Source: JAKLFA01 sp964450385
GTDB lineage: Bacteria; Omnitrophota; Gorgyraeia; Zapsychrales; JANLHA01
DNA: 64,000 nt
Reading direction: 5' to 3'
NCBI GenBank assembly: GCA_964450385.1
Contig: CAYVEC010000002.1
Coordinates: 62,001-126,000, forward strand
The notes under the pieces are model-generated. The model did not search any database. It saw only the letters and a list, made by a program, of their open reading frames with translations, and was not told the origin of the DNA. Each line of letters begins with the position of its first letter. Position 1 is the first letter of the stretch. Of the stretch, positions 52,140-60,860 are shown in pieces. The translations under genes were made by a program, and so were the position numbers.

Positions 52140-52933
52140 TGCGCCGGCGGCGTCCTTAAAAACCGTTCCGTAAAGATATCATCGGTCAGACCCACGTCAT
52201 AGCGGATGTTGGAAAAATCCATCAGCGTATTCCCGCCGCGGACGAGGTCCGTGGCCCGCGATTGGACGACCGTCCAGTGGCCGTCGATCTCCTGGACATC
52301 AAGGGCCTCGATCCGGCGGATCACCGCACCTTTCGCGTCATAATATTCCGCCTTAGACGGCATGAACGTCGCCTTGTCGATCCAAACAGAATAAGAACTG
52401 AACTCCGCCTCGCGTCCGGGCTTCGGCGTATTCTTGACAACATAATGGGTCTCGGTCTCGTCAACGAGCTCATGGACATCGGCCTCAAGGCTCCGGCCCG
52501 AGACATCCTCATAGACAAAATGAGAGCCAACGAAACTCGATCGCTTATCACTCGCGGCCACGCGTCGGACAAGATCCAGGGCCGGGAGGAACAGCCAGCG
52601 GTCATCATCGCTCGCCCCGGTCTTTTTCCAGACCATATAGACCATCCGAGCCACATCAGCCGGCTTGCGGAAATACACATAAAATTTCTGTTCCCCACCA
52701 TCGGTGACATTCTTCCTCAGGATACGGAACTCACGCACGCGGCTCCGTCCCTGGCTGTCCACGATCGTCATCGTGACGTCCGTGCTCCCGTCATTCCCCG
52801 CGTAATGCGCGACGCGGTTCGCCCGCGCCACGATCTCCTCAACCTCGAGACACCATCCCTGCCCCGCCCACCAAACCACGATCATCCCGGCGGCAGCAAG
52901 GAGCGCTCCCCAGCGACCTGTCCGTTTATCCAT
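52127..52933 (-). CDS. Outer-membrane lipoprotein-sorting (LolA-like) protein
   Basis: A 268-residue exported protein (signal: GALLAAAGMIVVWWAGQGWC). The mature part is the TP_0789/LolA-like fold that accompanies RND exporters: DVTMTIVDSQGRSRVREFRI, DRWLFLPALDLVRRVAASDKRSSFVGSHF, YDAKGAVIRRIEALDV. A periplasmic carrier of a lipid or hydrophobic molecule between the RND pump and the outer membrane is the best guess. It overlaps the RND gene by eight bases. Confidence 0.85.
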   Translation of the reverse strand: MDKRTGRWGALLAAAGMIVVWWAGQGWCLEVEEIVARANRVAHYAGNDGSTDVTMTIVDSQGRSRVREFRILRKNVTDGGEQKFYVYFRKPADVARMVYMVWKKTGASDDDRWLFLPALDLVRRVAASDKRSSFVGSHFVYEDVSGRSLEADVHELVDETETHYVVKNTPKPGREAEFSSYSVWIDKATFMPSKAEYYDAKGAVIRRIEALDVQEIDGHWTVVQSRATDLVRGGNTLMDFSNIRYDVGLTDDIFTERFLRTPPAQWIR

Positions 52934-55445
52934 TCATTCCCTCCTCCGTTTTGCACCGCGTTCTCCCTGACAGCCTCCGGCATATTCCAGCAGCCGCAGC
53001 AATGATCCCGATCTCTACAAAGACAGTCGGCCGCCATCCAAGCGGCGAATATCCGATCAGGACATACGCAACCGCGGCCGCAACAAACCCGGCCGACAGC
53101 ACGCACGCCCCGCAATGGCATCCCGTGCCGCCGCGGGGGTCTTCAAAAAAGGCCTTCGGCACAAGGGTCGCAAGGGCCGGCAGAAGAAACAGCGTCGAGA
53201 GACTCGAGACCGCCATGATCATGAACATAAAGAATCCCACCGTCTTATATGGAACGAGCGGCGCGGCCAGGAGTGGAAGGAATCCGATCGCCACGACCAG
53301 GGCATTCCGGATGATCGCGCGGCCCGGGCCCTGAAACATCTCATCCGCTGTTTTTTCCCAACTGCCGGTCTCACGATACAGCTCAAGGGCCCGCTGAATA
53401 AAATGAATCGCAAAATCAACCGACAACCCAAGCGTCAGCGCCGAGAGCACCGCGACAGGCATATCATAGTCTTTTCCGAAAAATCCGAGCAGGCTATAGA
53501 TAAAGAGGATCGTAACCGTAAGCGGGATCATCGACAGCAAGGCCTTGAGCGGCGAACGGAAGAGATAAAGCATCATGAACAGGACAATAATGTAGGACCC
53601 GATAAAATTATTCAGCATCCCCTTCACCATATTATCCTGCCAGATCACATTAATATACGTCGAGCCCGCCCACTTATACGTGACCTGATAGGGCGGAGGA
53701 TTATTGGCGATATAGTCATCAACAAACGCGAGCACCCGGACCATGTCTTTATTGTCCCCGCTCTTCAGCTGGAACCAGATGTTGGTCTTGCTGTAATCCG
53801 GGGTCGTCATGTGCCAAACATCGTCGGGCCGGTGGGAATTTTCGAATGAAATAAGGCACTGGGCCACGGCCGCCTTTGAATCAGGGATCCGCTCATCACG
53901 TGGATTCCCTCCAAGCAGCTCATAATAGACCTTCTTCACCACATCCCCCAGTGAGGTTGTCTTCCCAACGAGCCCGGTCCCGGCCAAGGCCTGCTGAAAC
54001 CGTTCCAGGTATCTCAGCATCGCCGGCTCAATAAAAAGTTCTTCCTCAGAATCGCGCGACTCAAAAACCAGATACGACTCATATGTTCCGGCAAAATGAC
54101 GGTTCAAGACCCGGTCCGCGACCCGGAGCGGGTGCGCGGTGTTAAACCACCGGACCGGATTGTCATTCACCTGAACGCGGCTGATCCCATAAAGCGACAC
54201 CGCGACGACCATCACCGAAACGATAAGGACCGCCTTGGCCCGCCGAAGACAGACCCTCTTCATCCAGCCGAGAATGCGATCGATCAGATGTCCGCCCGAC
54301 TCTTCCGGATGCCCGAAATCCACAAAACGCCGTTCTGGGATGAGCATAATATAGGCCGGAATAAACACCATGGTCAGGATCCAGGCGATCGCAATCCCGA
54401 TCGCGACAAAAACACCAAAGACCTGGACCGGCGGGATATCAGAGAATGACAAGGAGACAAACCCCGCGATCGAGGTCAGCGATGTATAGAGCATCGGGGT
54501 GAACAGCTCCTCAAAAACGACCCGGATCGTTTTCGGCCGGTCATTAAAGGTCCTGTATTTATCAAAAAATTCACTCAAGATATGGACCGAATCAAGGACC
54601 GCGATCGGCATGAGGAAAATCGGGATCATCGAGCTCATGATGTGCACAGGATACCCAAAGGCCATGAGCAACCCCATGGATATCACGACCGTGACCAGGG
54701 CCACGAGCATCGGGCCAATGATCAAAACCGCAGATTTAAAAAAGATCCACATGAGCACAAAGATGACAAGACCGGCCAGAGGGGCCGAGATCGCCATCTG
54801 TTTAAACATCTCCACCCCGAACTGATCCTCGGCCACCGGGAGACCTGTGACATAATAGCGCTCCGCACCCTGTTCTCCGGCGACGATCTTTCGGATCGCC
54901 TGAGCCACGGCATAACTGAGGGTCTTTTTCTCGATCGGGACATAAACCGCGACCGCCTGGCCGTCGCTCGAGACAATGCTGTCGCGGAACATCGGGTGCG
55001 CCTCAGCCCGTTCACGCGTCTGCCGGGCCTCCTCGCGCGACTTCGGAGGCGCCGACATCAGCCATTGGAATTCCACAGTTCCGAGATCCGCCTGACGGAC
55101 ATCATCGCGTGTCGAAAGGGTGATGATCTCCGGGACAATAACGCCCGGGATCTTTTTGATCTCTTCGGTAATCCGATAGAGCTTCTCTAAAGTCTGGGGA
55201 TTAAAGACACCGTCCGGGTCCGCGTCATTGACTACACCGAGCACGACAAAATCGTACAGAGCGAATTCGGCCCGAACCTGCCGATGCGTCACCTTCACGG
55301 GTGCCTGGTCAGAAAGCATGTTCTGAGGGTCCGTATCCACCCTGATCCGGGGGAACTGGGCGATCGAGACCACGACCGCGAACACGGCGAGGGCCATGAT
55401 GTGCTTCGGATAGCGCATCGCAACATTTAGAACCTTTGTCAACAT
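52926..55445 (-). CDS. RND-superfamily (MMPL-type) exporter
   Basis: An 839-residue membrane protein with about twelve TM helices in two halves and large periplasmic loops. The halves start PKHIMALAVFAVVVSIAQFPR and KAVLIVSVMVVAVSLYGIS. MMPL features: VDTDPQNML after TM1, FLMPIAVLDSVHILSEFFDKY and LSALTLGLSVDFAIHFIQRA carrying the TM4/TM10 Asp-containing proton-relay residues. An unusual Cys-rich piece (GTGCHCGACVL) lies near the C-terminus before two extra TM segments. The ATG at 55445 has GGGAGGAAGGG upstream. It heads the six-gene operon and may export a lipid. Confidence 0.92.
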   Translation of the reverse strand: MLTKVLNVAMRYPKHIMALAVFAVVVSIAQFPRIRVDTDPQNMLSDQAPVKVTHRQVRAEFALYDFVVLGVVNDADPDGVFNPQTLEKLYRITEEIKKIPGVIVPEIITLSTRDDVRQADLGTVEFQWLMSAPPKSREEARQTRERAEAHPMFRDSIVSSDGQAVAVYVPIEKKTLSYAVAQAIRKIVAGEQGAERYYVTGLPVAEDQFGVEMFKQMAISAPLAGLVIFVLMWIFFKSAVLIIGPMLVALVTVVISMGLLMAFGYPVHIMSSMIPIFLMPIAVLDSVHILSEFFDKYRTFNDRPKTIRVVFEELFTPMLYTSLTSIAGFVSLSFSDIPPVQVFGVFVAIGIAIAWILTMVFIPAYIMLIPERRFVDFGHPEESGGHLIDRILGWMKRVCLRRAKAVLIVSVMVVAVSLYGISRVQVNDNPVRWFNTAHPLRVADRVLNRHFAGTYESYLVFESRDSEEELFIEPAMLRYLERFQQALAGTGLVGKTTSLGDVVKKVYYELLGGNPRDERIPDSKAAVAQCLISFENSHRPDDVWHMTTPDYSKTNIWFQLKSGDNKDMVRVLAFVDDYIANNPPPYQVTYKWAGSTYINVIWQDNMVKGMLNNFIGSYIIVLFMMLYLFRSPLKALLSMIPLTVTILFIYSLLGFFGKDYDMPVAVLSALTLGLSVDFAIHFIQRALELYRETGSWEKTADEMFQGPGRAIIRNALVVAIGFLPLLAAPLVPYKTVGFFMFMIMAVSSLSTLFLLPALATLVPKAFFEDPRGGTGCHCGACVLSAGFVAAAVAYVLIGYSPLGWRPTVFVEIGIIAAAAGICRRLSGRTRCKTEEGMNG

Positions 55446-55563
55446 ACCCTTCCTCCCCTTCGTCTCTTTATGCGAACGGCTTCCGACTCTAGCAGATAAA
55501 AGCCGTGTGTATTTTAACAAATCCTATAGAGTTGTCGAAGGATAATTTCTCCCTCTCTTGGAA

Positions 55564-55600
55564 TAAAAATAAAAAAGGCGGCCGGATATCCAGCCGCCTT
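55564..55600 (-). terminator. Intrinsic terminator of the PEP-CTERM gene
   Basis: AAGGCGGC (55575-55582) pairs with GCCGCCTT (55593-55600); the interior contains GGATATCC. On the minus strand the stem runs into TTTTTTATTTTTATT. Confidence 0.93.
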
Positions 55601-55624
55601 GAACAAACATGATTTTTTTACCTC

Positions 55625-56467
55625 TTACAAACTCCGTCTCCGCCGAGCGAACGCGCCAAGCGCCCCAGCCCCAAGGAGCACGAGGCTCATGGGTTCCGGC
55701 ACTGCCTGCGGGGCCTCGGGATTCTCATCGCGGTCGATAAACCCGCCGCCGACATCCCAGCGGGCAAGCCACCCGCCAAAGGCCTCACCGTCAGGAACAC
55801 TCGCGATAACCGCATCAAAACTCACCGTCCCGTCCTCCCGGATCTCGCCTTCACCGTTCAAGGTGTATTGAAGCATCTTTTCCCTGCATCCCGGATCAAC
55901 GCAATAATCCGAATATACCGTATAATACCGGGTATTTAAGATACCGGTGGTCGGATTCTCATAAAAAGTGTAATACTTTAATTCAAACTGAAGGACAAAC
56001 TGCAGATGATCATTTGCGGAATCCGTTGTCCCTGCGAAATCATAATCATATGAAAAAGCGGGAAAGATCATACTGCTCGGAAAATTAAAGAACTGGGCCC
56101 GGCCATAAAAATCCACATTACCAAGAGCAGAGGTTGTAGCCCCGTCCGGCGTCTGATAAACCGCCTCAAAGGCCGATCCGCCATTACTCAACGCCGTCCC
56201 AGTCAGCGAACTATACCCATCCGTCCTGGGCAAGGCATTATTCAGATAGACCGTGCCCTGCGGCGCCCAAGGGAACGACTCACTATGAGTACTATAATTA
56301 TAGTAAGAAAGATAGCCAAACCGCCCATCCGTGTACGTCGACTGGCTGGTGCCCGGGGTTACGCCCCATGAAAAATTAACAACACCATTCCCCGTCACCA
56401 TGGCATGCGCGGGCTGAATACCGAGGACTAAAGAAACAATTAAGAAGAGAACCGCTCGTTTATTCAT
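55625..56467 (-). CDS. PEP-CTERM sorting-signal protein
   Basis: About 280 residues: signal peptide (AVLFLIVSLVLGIQPAHA), a Tyr/Asn/Ser-rich beta region, and the C-terminal sorting tag AVPEPMSLVLLGAGALGAFA followed by ARRRRSL. This VPEP-hydrophobic-basic tail is recognised and cut by an exosortase in other bacteria, releasing the protein to the surface or polysaccharide matrix. No exosortase is in the window. Two adjacent ATGs exist (56470, 56467); the second is better spaced from GAGGG. It has its own promoter, leader and terminator. Confidence 0.9.
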   Translation of the reverse strand: MNKRAVLFLIVSLVLGIQPAHAMVTGNGVVNFSWGVTPGTSQSTYTDGRFGYLSYYNYSTHSESFPWAPQGTVYLNNALPRTDGYSSLTGTALSNGGSAFEAVYQTPDGATTSALGNVDFYGRAQFFNFPSSMIFPAFSYDYDFAGTTDSANDHLQFVLQFELKYYTFYENPTTGILNTRYYTVYSDYCVDPGCREKMLQYTLNGEGEIREDGTVSFDAVIASVPDGEAFGGWLARWDVGGGFIDRDENPEAPQAVPEPMSLVLLGAGALGAFARRRRSL

Positions 56468-56472
56468 CATGA

Positions 56473-56522
56473 AGCCCTCAAGAGCATTTTTGATTTTTAT
56501 ATATAATATATACTTGAGGGCT
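56473..56522 (-). promoter_or_regulatory. 10-bp inverted repeat spanning the PEP-CTERM leader and hiding the SD
   Basis: AGCCCTCAAG (56473-56482) and CTTGAGGGCT (56513-56522) are perfect complements flanking a 30-base AT-rich stretch. On the minus strand the distal arm contains the SD (GAGGG) of the PEP-CTERM gene and the proximal arm lies at the predicted transcription start. It could act as an RNA hairpin controlling translation or as an operator at +1. Confidence 0.5.
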
Positions 56523-56524
56523 AA

Positions 56525-56554
56525 AATATAGCATATGGCAGGAACGAATGTCAA
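56525..56554 (-). promoter_or_regulatory. Sigma-70-type promoter of the PEP-CTERM gene
   Basis: On the minus strand TTGACA (56554-56549), an 18-base spacer and TATATT (56530-56525). The expected start is near 56518. No sigma-54 -24/-12 motif is visible, although PEP-CTERM genes often have one. Confidence 0.7.
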
Positions 56555-56668
56555 TGGGACAACCCCTCCCCAACCCAGACAGAAGAAAGATGCATAACTA
56601 ATGATTTTTGAAGCGATTTTAAACGAATATGAATGATAGTCCGGTCAACAAACCGTTACAGGGGGGGC

Positions 56669-58012
56669 CTAGGCAGCCCGGCTTAAAGGGTCCGGGCCGC
56701 TTTCCCCTAATATGGCAGAACCAGGAATGCCCTTAATGAACTCCTGCCTCAGGCTATAGGTGTAGGCGCCCTGGACCGGGACAAGGAGAATGTCTCCTTC
56801 CCGGATGCCTGTACCAAAATAGGAATATCCCCAAAGGTCATGAGGCGTACAGAGCGACCCAAAGACCGTGCATTCCCGCTCATCAAGCCCGGGCTGGCTC
56901 AGATTGATCACAGGAAAATAATCCGCCTCATAGCGTTCCCAGCCGACCATATTGATCCCGCCGTCCACGATCACGACATCATCCGCTTTTTTATCCATGA
57001 CCTTGAGCAGAATATGCATGGCCTCATGGCTGATCCAGCGGCCCGGTTCGAGATGGACCGCGCAGTCGACATAGGGAAAAACATATCGGCGAAGCGCCGT
57101 GTCCAACTCCTTCACAAAATCCGTGATCGGCGCTGCGCGATGCCATCGATGATCCAGGCCTTCCGTAAGCCGCGGGTCCGCGATCTTTTTCACCTGCCCC
57201 TCGGGCGTGGCCGAGGGCTGGATCCACTCGCCATCCGGAGGCCAATAGCCGCCGCCGATATCCAAGAACGTGATCCTCGATCGCAGGGGCGCAGCGAGGT
57301 CCGCCAGAAGCCCGCCGAGGCGTTCCAAAAAGGCCGTCTGTTTCCTTGCGTCGAGATTCCAGCTCGCGTGGAATTGAAACCCGCAGAGATCCAATGCATC
57401 ACACGCTGCGGCCGCTTCAACAAATCGCGGCACCTCGCGTAACGGAATCCCAAATTTGCGCCAGAGACCCTCTTCTTCGATCATCAGACGGACCCCGGCA
57501 CGGATCCTTCGCCCCTTCGACCCGCCGAAGACCTGCGGCGCGACGCGCTCGAGCCGCGCGAGCTCACCAAAACTATCAAGCAACAGGATCACGCGATCGG
57601 CATGACGGCAGGCAAGGAGGAGTTCCTCATCGGTCTTGCCCGGCCCGCTAAAAATGATCTCCCGCGCCTCAGATCCGAGGGCCAGACCAAGCTCACGGCC
57701 GCTCGACACATCAAGGCCATACCCCTGACGGACCACGCTCGTAATCACCGCCGGGTGATCATTACTTTTCATCGCATAAAAACAGGTCACCTGCGGCAGG
57801 ACGGCCAAAAAGGCATCGCGGAATTCAATCGCCCTCCGCGTCAGCGCCGGCACATCAACCAGATAGACCGGGGTGCAGTCAGCGGCCTCGATATAGCGTT
57901 CCTTCGCTTCAATAAAACGCCGCACAAAGGCCCGCAAGACCGCCTCGTCCAGAAGCGGGGTCTCGGCACGTAAGATCCCCTCGATATTATTGAAGTAATT
58001 TTGCGGGTTCAT
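56669..58012 (-). CDS. PLP-dependent decarboxylase, fold III (ornithine/DAP decarboxylase-like)
   Basis: About 447 residues. The PLP Lys is in TCFYAMKSNDHPAV, the Gly-rich phosphate loop in ITFLDIGGGYW, then LEPGRWISHEA and, near the end, the catalytic Cys/Asp loop SLCTPHDLWG and GAYTYSL. The substrate may be ornithine, diaminopimelate, carboxynorspermidine or a carrier-bound amino acid. A PLP decarboxylase of this type is also known as an exosortase-system-associated gene, interesting beside a PEP-CTERM gene. Start at 58012 overlaps the ATP-grasp gene by 26 bases, with a weak SD. Confidence 0.85.
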   Translation of the reverse strand: MNPQNYFNNIEGILRAETPLLDEAVLRAFVRRFIEAKERYIEAADCTPVYLVDVPALTRRAIEFRDAFLAVLPQVTCFYAMKSNDHPAVITSVVRQGYGLDVSSGRELGLALGSEAREIIFSGPGKTDEELLLACRHADRVILLLDSFGELARLERVAPQVFGGSKGRRIRAGVRLMIEEEGLWRKFGIPLREVPRFVEAAAACDALDLCGFQFHASWNLDARKQTAFLERLGGLLADLAAPLRSRITFLDIGGGYWPPDGEWIQPSATPEGQVKKIADPRLTEGLDHRWHRAAPITDFVKELDTALRRYVFPYVDCAVHLEPGRWISHEAMHILLKVMDKKADDVVIVDGGINMVGWERYEADYFPVINLSQPGLDERECTVFGSLCTPHDLWGYSYFGTGIREGDILLVPVQGAYTYSLRQEFIKGIPGSAILGESGPDPLSRAA

Positions 58013-59300
58013 TCTTGAACTCAATGGCCACCTGCACCTTCTGCATGATCTCACAACACTGGCCTTCAAGGACCCGATCGGACAATGGAGAAAAGATGAC
58101 ATACCCCAAGACGCGCGAATCATAATCCTTAGGCGGCAGCTGGATTCTCTCACCCGGCAGGCGGTACGGCTGCCACGATCGAACCCGGTCATCGGCCAAG
58201 GCCTCGGACGCATCGATCGACCTTAAGATCCCCTCCTGCTGGGCAAAGATCCGCATGCCGACAAGCCGCTGCCACCGCCGAGGATCGACGGGGACAACCG
58301 TCCGGCCTTCCGCGAAGTCAAAGCTCGCGGCAAAGACATCAAACCCGGAACTGGCTTGAATCAACGGAGGCAGGCAATCGCCTCCAAGGCGGGGCGTCAT
58401 CTCAAAAAATACGATTCCTTCTCCGACAAACTTAAAATCCGCCATCATGATGCACCGGGTCAATCCAAGGCTGAGCGCCGCCTGACAGACATGACCTTCA
58501 ATCCGCTCCAGAGTCCACCCCTCGGGCAGGACCGCCGGTACCTCATACGCCATGATCGTACCAAAGACCTCGCCGCGCTTCGCGATCTTTTTCGATACCC
58601 TGAGCGCCCGGACCCGTCCGCCCTCAAGCATAAAATCACCGCTGTACTCATCGCCCACGATATATTCCTCAAGGACCACGGCCTGACGGGGATCCTCATC
58701 ATCAGCCATATCGATCCCGCCGTACATCCTCTCGTTGGGGTGCGCGGCGAGGGTCTTGCGGATGAGCTGGAACGAGCGCCGGCAGTCATCGGCGCTCGCG
58801 CACAAAAAGACAAGTTCTCCGCCGCTGCCGCTTAGCGGCTTCATCACGGCGAGCCCGCCCGCAAGGTCCTCAAAAAAACCCACCGCCTCAGCCTCGGTCG
58901 CGGCAAGAGCCGCCCGAGGGCACCCGACACCGGCAGCCATCCAGACTCGTTTTGAAAGATGTTTCGACCGGCAGCGGACCACGGCCTCGTGTGATGAAAA
59001 ATCCAGACCAAAGGCCTCGGCCACGGCCGCGCCGAGCCAGAGGGATTCGCAGTCATAACAGACAACGCCCGACAGGGTCCATCCGTAACGGCCGAGATGC
59101 GCCCGAACGGCCTCGACGACCGGCCCCGCCTCAAGCAGGCCCACGAGCACCTCAGCGTCCGGCGGCGGCACGAGCTGCGGCCAACGGCCGCGTTCTCCGG
59201 GATCCGTCACAAAAAGGGCGCGGCCAGGGAACCGCCGCGCCAGCATGTCGATGTAGTCCGCCGTTGTCCCAACCACCAGAACTCGCGCATTGGCAGTCAT
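57987..59300 (-). CDS. ATP-grasp ligase
   Basis: A 437-residue ATP-grasp protein: RVLVVGTTADYIDMLARRFPG (pre-ATP-grasp Rossmann domain), CRSKHLSKRVWMAAGVGCPR, the ATP-binding pair AVMKPLSGSGGELVF and VVLEEYIVGDEYSGDFML, then EGIVFFEMTPRLGGDC with the metal-binding Glu and Asn-equivalent. It should activate a carboxylate as acyl phosphate and join it to an amine or thiol. The acceptor is unknown. It begins seven bases after the acyltransferase gene. Confidence 0.88.
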   Translation of the reverse strand: MTANARVLVVGTTADYIDMLARRFPGRALFVTDPGERGRWPQLVPPPDAEVLVGLLEAGPVVEAVRAHLGRYGWTLSGVVCYDCESLWLGAAVAEAFGLDFSSHEAVVRCRSKHLSKRVWMAAGVGCPRAALAATEAEAVGFFEDLAGGLAVMKPLSGSGGELVFLCASADDCRRSFQLIRKTLAAHPNERMYGGIDMADDEDPRQAVVLEEYIVGDEYSGDFMLEGGRVRALRVSKKIAKRGEVFGTIMAYEVPAVLPEGWTLERIEGHVCQAALSLGLTRCIMMADFKFVGEGIVFFEMTPRLGGDCLPPLIQASSGFDVFAASFDFAEGRTVVPVDPRRWQRLVGMRIFAQQEGILRSIDASEALADDRVRSWQPYRLPGERIQLPPKDYDSRVLGYVIFSPLSDRVLEGQCCEIMQKVQVAIEFKNEPAKLLQ

Positions 59301-59307
59301 GGGAGCC

Positions 59308-60228
59308 TCAACTGATATTGCTTAACAGGTCCAGGGGACGAGGAGAGAGATGGAAGATCTTTTTCCAGGAAAAATCCCCGCTCAAGAAGTCTGCCTCTTT
59401 GTATTTCTCTTCGCAGGCCTTCTTGATATGATGCAGATTGATCACCTTGGCCACGCCAGGATAATTCGCGTCGGTCCCGCCGGCCAACAGGGTATAGACG
59501 CCTTTATAAAGACAGCCGACATCCACGGCCGCAGGCTTTCCATCAATAATGACGGTCGTGATCCTCAGCCACCGTTTCTTCCGAAGGAACTCGGCAAGCT
59601 GGCGGAAACTGGCGCTGAACCGTTCATCCTTAAAATACGAATCCTCCCCAAAACGCTCGATGCTCATGCGCACCATGACATCAAAGTCTGAGAACTCGTC
59701 AAGACGAATCGTAAGATCGCGCAGATAATACTTATCGACCTCGCGGCTGATCGCCTTGCGGGACTTCCGGGAAAAAAGGGCATAATAATTATCGATATTA
59801 TAGCTCATCAGTTCCGAATAAAAGATATACCCGATCTCATCGGTCGTCGAGAGCTTCGCCGGAAGGTGCGAATTCGGAAGGAGATACCGCAGATGAAATG
59901 GGATTTTTTTGCGCTTCAACCAGTTGAGCATCTGATTAAAGACCGCCTGGTCGCGGGCCACGACCCGGTTCTGCTCCAGCCAGGTCTTCCCCTGCCAGAC
60001 TTCGCCGGGAAAATATCCGTAACAGTTACTCTCAGGGATCCAGCTGAGCGGAATCAGGCCGAGCGGCTGACCATCCTCCTGGGCAAAGATAAACAGCGGG
60101 GTGCGTTGAAAATGATCATGAAAACATTCGCGGACTTCCCAGAGATCCATGAGACGATCCTCGGGGATCATCCGCTTCCACAATTGTCGACAGGTGTCAA
60201 GGTCAGAAGTGCTGTAAACTTTTATCAT
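59308..60228 (-). CDS. GNAT_6/BioF2-like (FemAB-type) acyltransferase
   Basis: A 306-residue protein with two GNAT halves: the second contains RFGEDSYFKDERFSASFRQLAEFL and TTVIIDGKPAAVDVGCLYKGVYTLLAGGTDANYPGVAKVINLHHIKKA, a pattern of the BioF2-like/FemAB group. It would transfer an acyl or aminoacyl group, perhaps to the product of the ATP-grasp enzyme. No clear SD precedes the ATG. It is first in a three-gene operon. Confidence 0.78.
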   Translation of the reverse strand: MIKVYSTSDLDTCRQLWKRMIPEDRLMDLWEVRECFHDHFQRTPLFIFAQEDGQPLGLIPLSWIPESNCYGYFPGEVWQGKTWLEQNRVVARDQAVFNQMLNWLKRKKIPFHLRYLLPNSHLPAKLSTTDEIGYIFYSELMSYNIDNYYALFSRKSRKAISREVDKYYLRDLTIRLDEFSDFDVMVRMSIERFGEDSYFKDERFSASFRQLAEFLRKKRWLRITTVIIDGKPAAVDVGCLYKGVYTLLAGGTDANYPGVAKVINLHHIKKACEEKYKEADFLSGDFSWKKIFHLSPRPLDLLSNIS

Positions 60229-60371
60229 AGTGATACTGATCTTCTCCGCACATCCCTGATGCGCGCCTCCCCTAACAAGGTTAACTGTGCCAACCCATTC
60301 TTGTCTTAATCATATAATCTTTAAAATAAAAAAACATATTTTTTTGGTTTTTTTTACCCGGGAGGTGCGCT

Positions 60372-60488
60372 GTGAAAATTGCTCTTTTAGAGCCCATTTT
60401 AGCGACGGGAGCATGCTATTTATCGACGAGGCATGCGGTCAAAAAAGAGGGGCCAGGCAGAACGGCCTCTGCCTGGCCCATAACATAA
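60372..60488 (+). other. Short plus-strand ORF with good SD, possible gene remnant
   Basis: GTG at 60372 after GGGAGGTG (four-base gap) opens 38 codons (KIALLEPILATGACYLST at its start) that end inside the converging Pmp3 terminator. An AT-rich stretch precedes it. It might be a leftover 5' end of a gene or chance. Nothing else is seen in the gap 60,229-60,440. Confidence 0.25.
60441..60479 (-). terminator. Intrinsic terminator of the Pmp3-like gene
   Basis: GGGCCAGGCAGA (60450-60461) pairs perfectly with 60468-60479, six-base loop. On the minus strand CTCTTTTTTG follows. Confidence 0.93.
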
Positions 60489-60519
60489 CAACACAATCCA
60501 ACGATTTTTCCCGTCGACA

Positions 60520-60687
60520 CTATGCCTTTTTGTCCGTCAGGACCAGCCATAGCGCATGGATAACACCCGGGATACCGCCTAAAATGGTTAAAACAATATT
60601 GATCCACAAATGATTTGTCACGCCAACCTGAAGATACGCGGCAACTGGTGGAAGAAAAATCGATAAAATGATTTTCACAATTTTCAT
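60520..60687 (-). CDS. Pmp3/YqaE-family membrane peptide (UPF0057)
   Basis: A 55-residue two-TM peptide: KIILSIFLPPVAAYLQVG is the first helix with the conserved double Pro, and INIVLTILGGIPGVIHALWLV the second, as in stress-induced Pmp3/YqaE peptides that affect membrane potential. The ATG at 60687 follows AAGGGAGA; the frame is open further upstream but without a better SD. It ends in a strong terminator. Confidence 0.9.
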   Translation of the reverse strand: MKIVKIILSIFLPPVAAYLQVGVTNHLWINIVLTILGGIPGVIHALWLVLTDKKA

Positions 60688-60743
60688 ATGCTCTCCCTTA
60701 ATACACATATTGTTTTCCCCCTCAATACTGCTGTTGAATAGTC

Positions 60744-60803
60744 CTACTTCTTTTCCTTTTTCGGCTTCTTCTTTTCCTTCTTTCGCGGACTCTTGTCTCC
60801 CAT
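60744..60803 (-). CDS. 19-residue Lys-rich peptide
   Basis: The ATG at 60803 follows a strong purine-rich SD (AAAGGAGGGTGGAGG). The product is MGDKSPRKKEKKKPKKEKK. I recall short conserved bacterial proteins with the same MGDKSP start and a Lys-rich tail, though this one is very short. It lies between ssb and the Pmp3 gene. Function unknown. Confidence 0.5.
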   Translation of the reverse strand: MGDKSPRKKEKKKPKKEKK

Positions 60804-60860
60804 CTTCCTCCACCCTCCTTTCCCTAAGGTTTTCTTCCCGTGCTTCTTAAAAACATCCGC

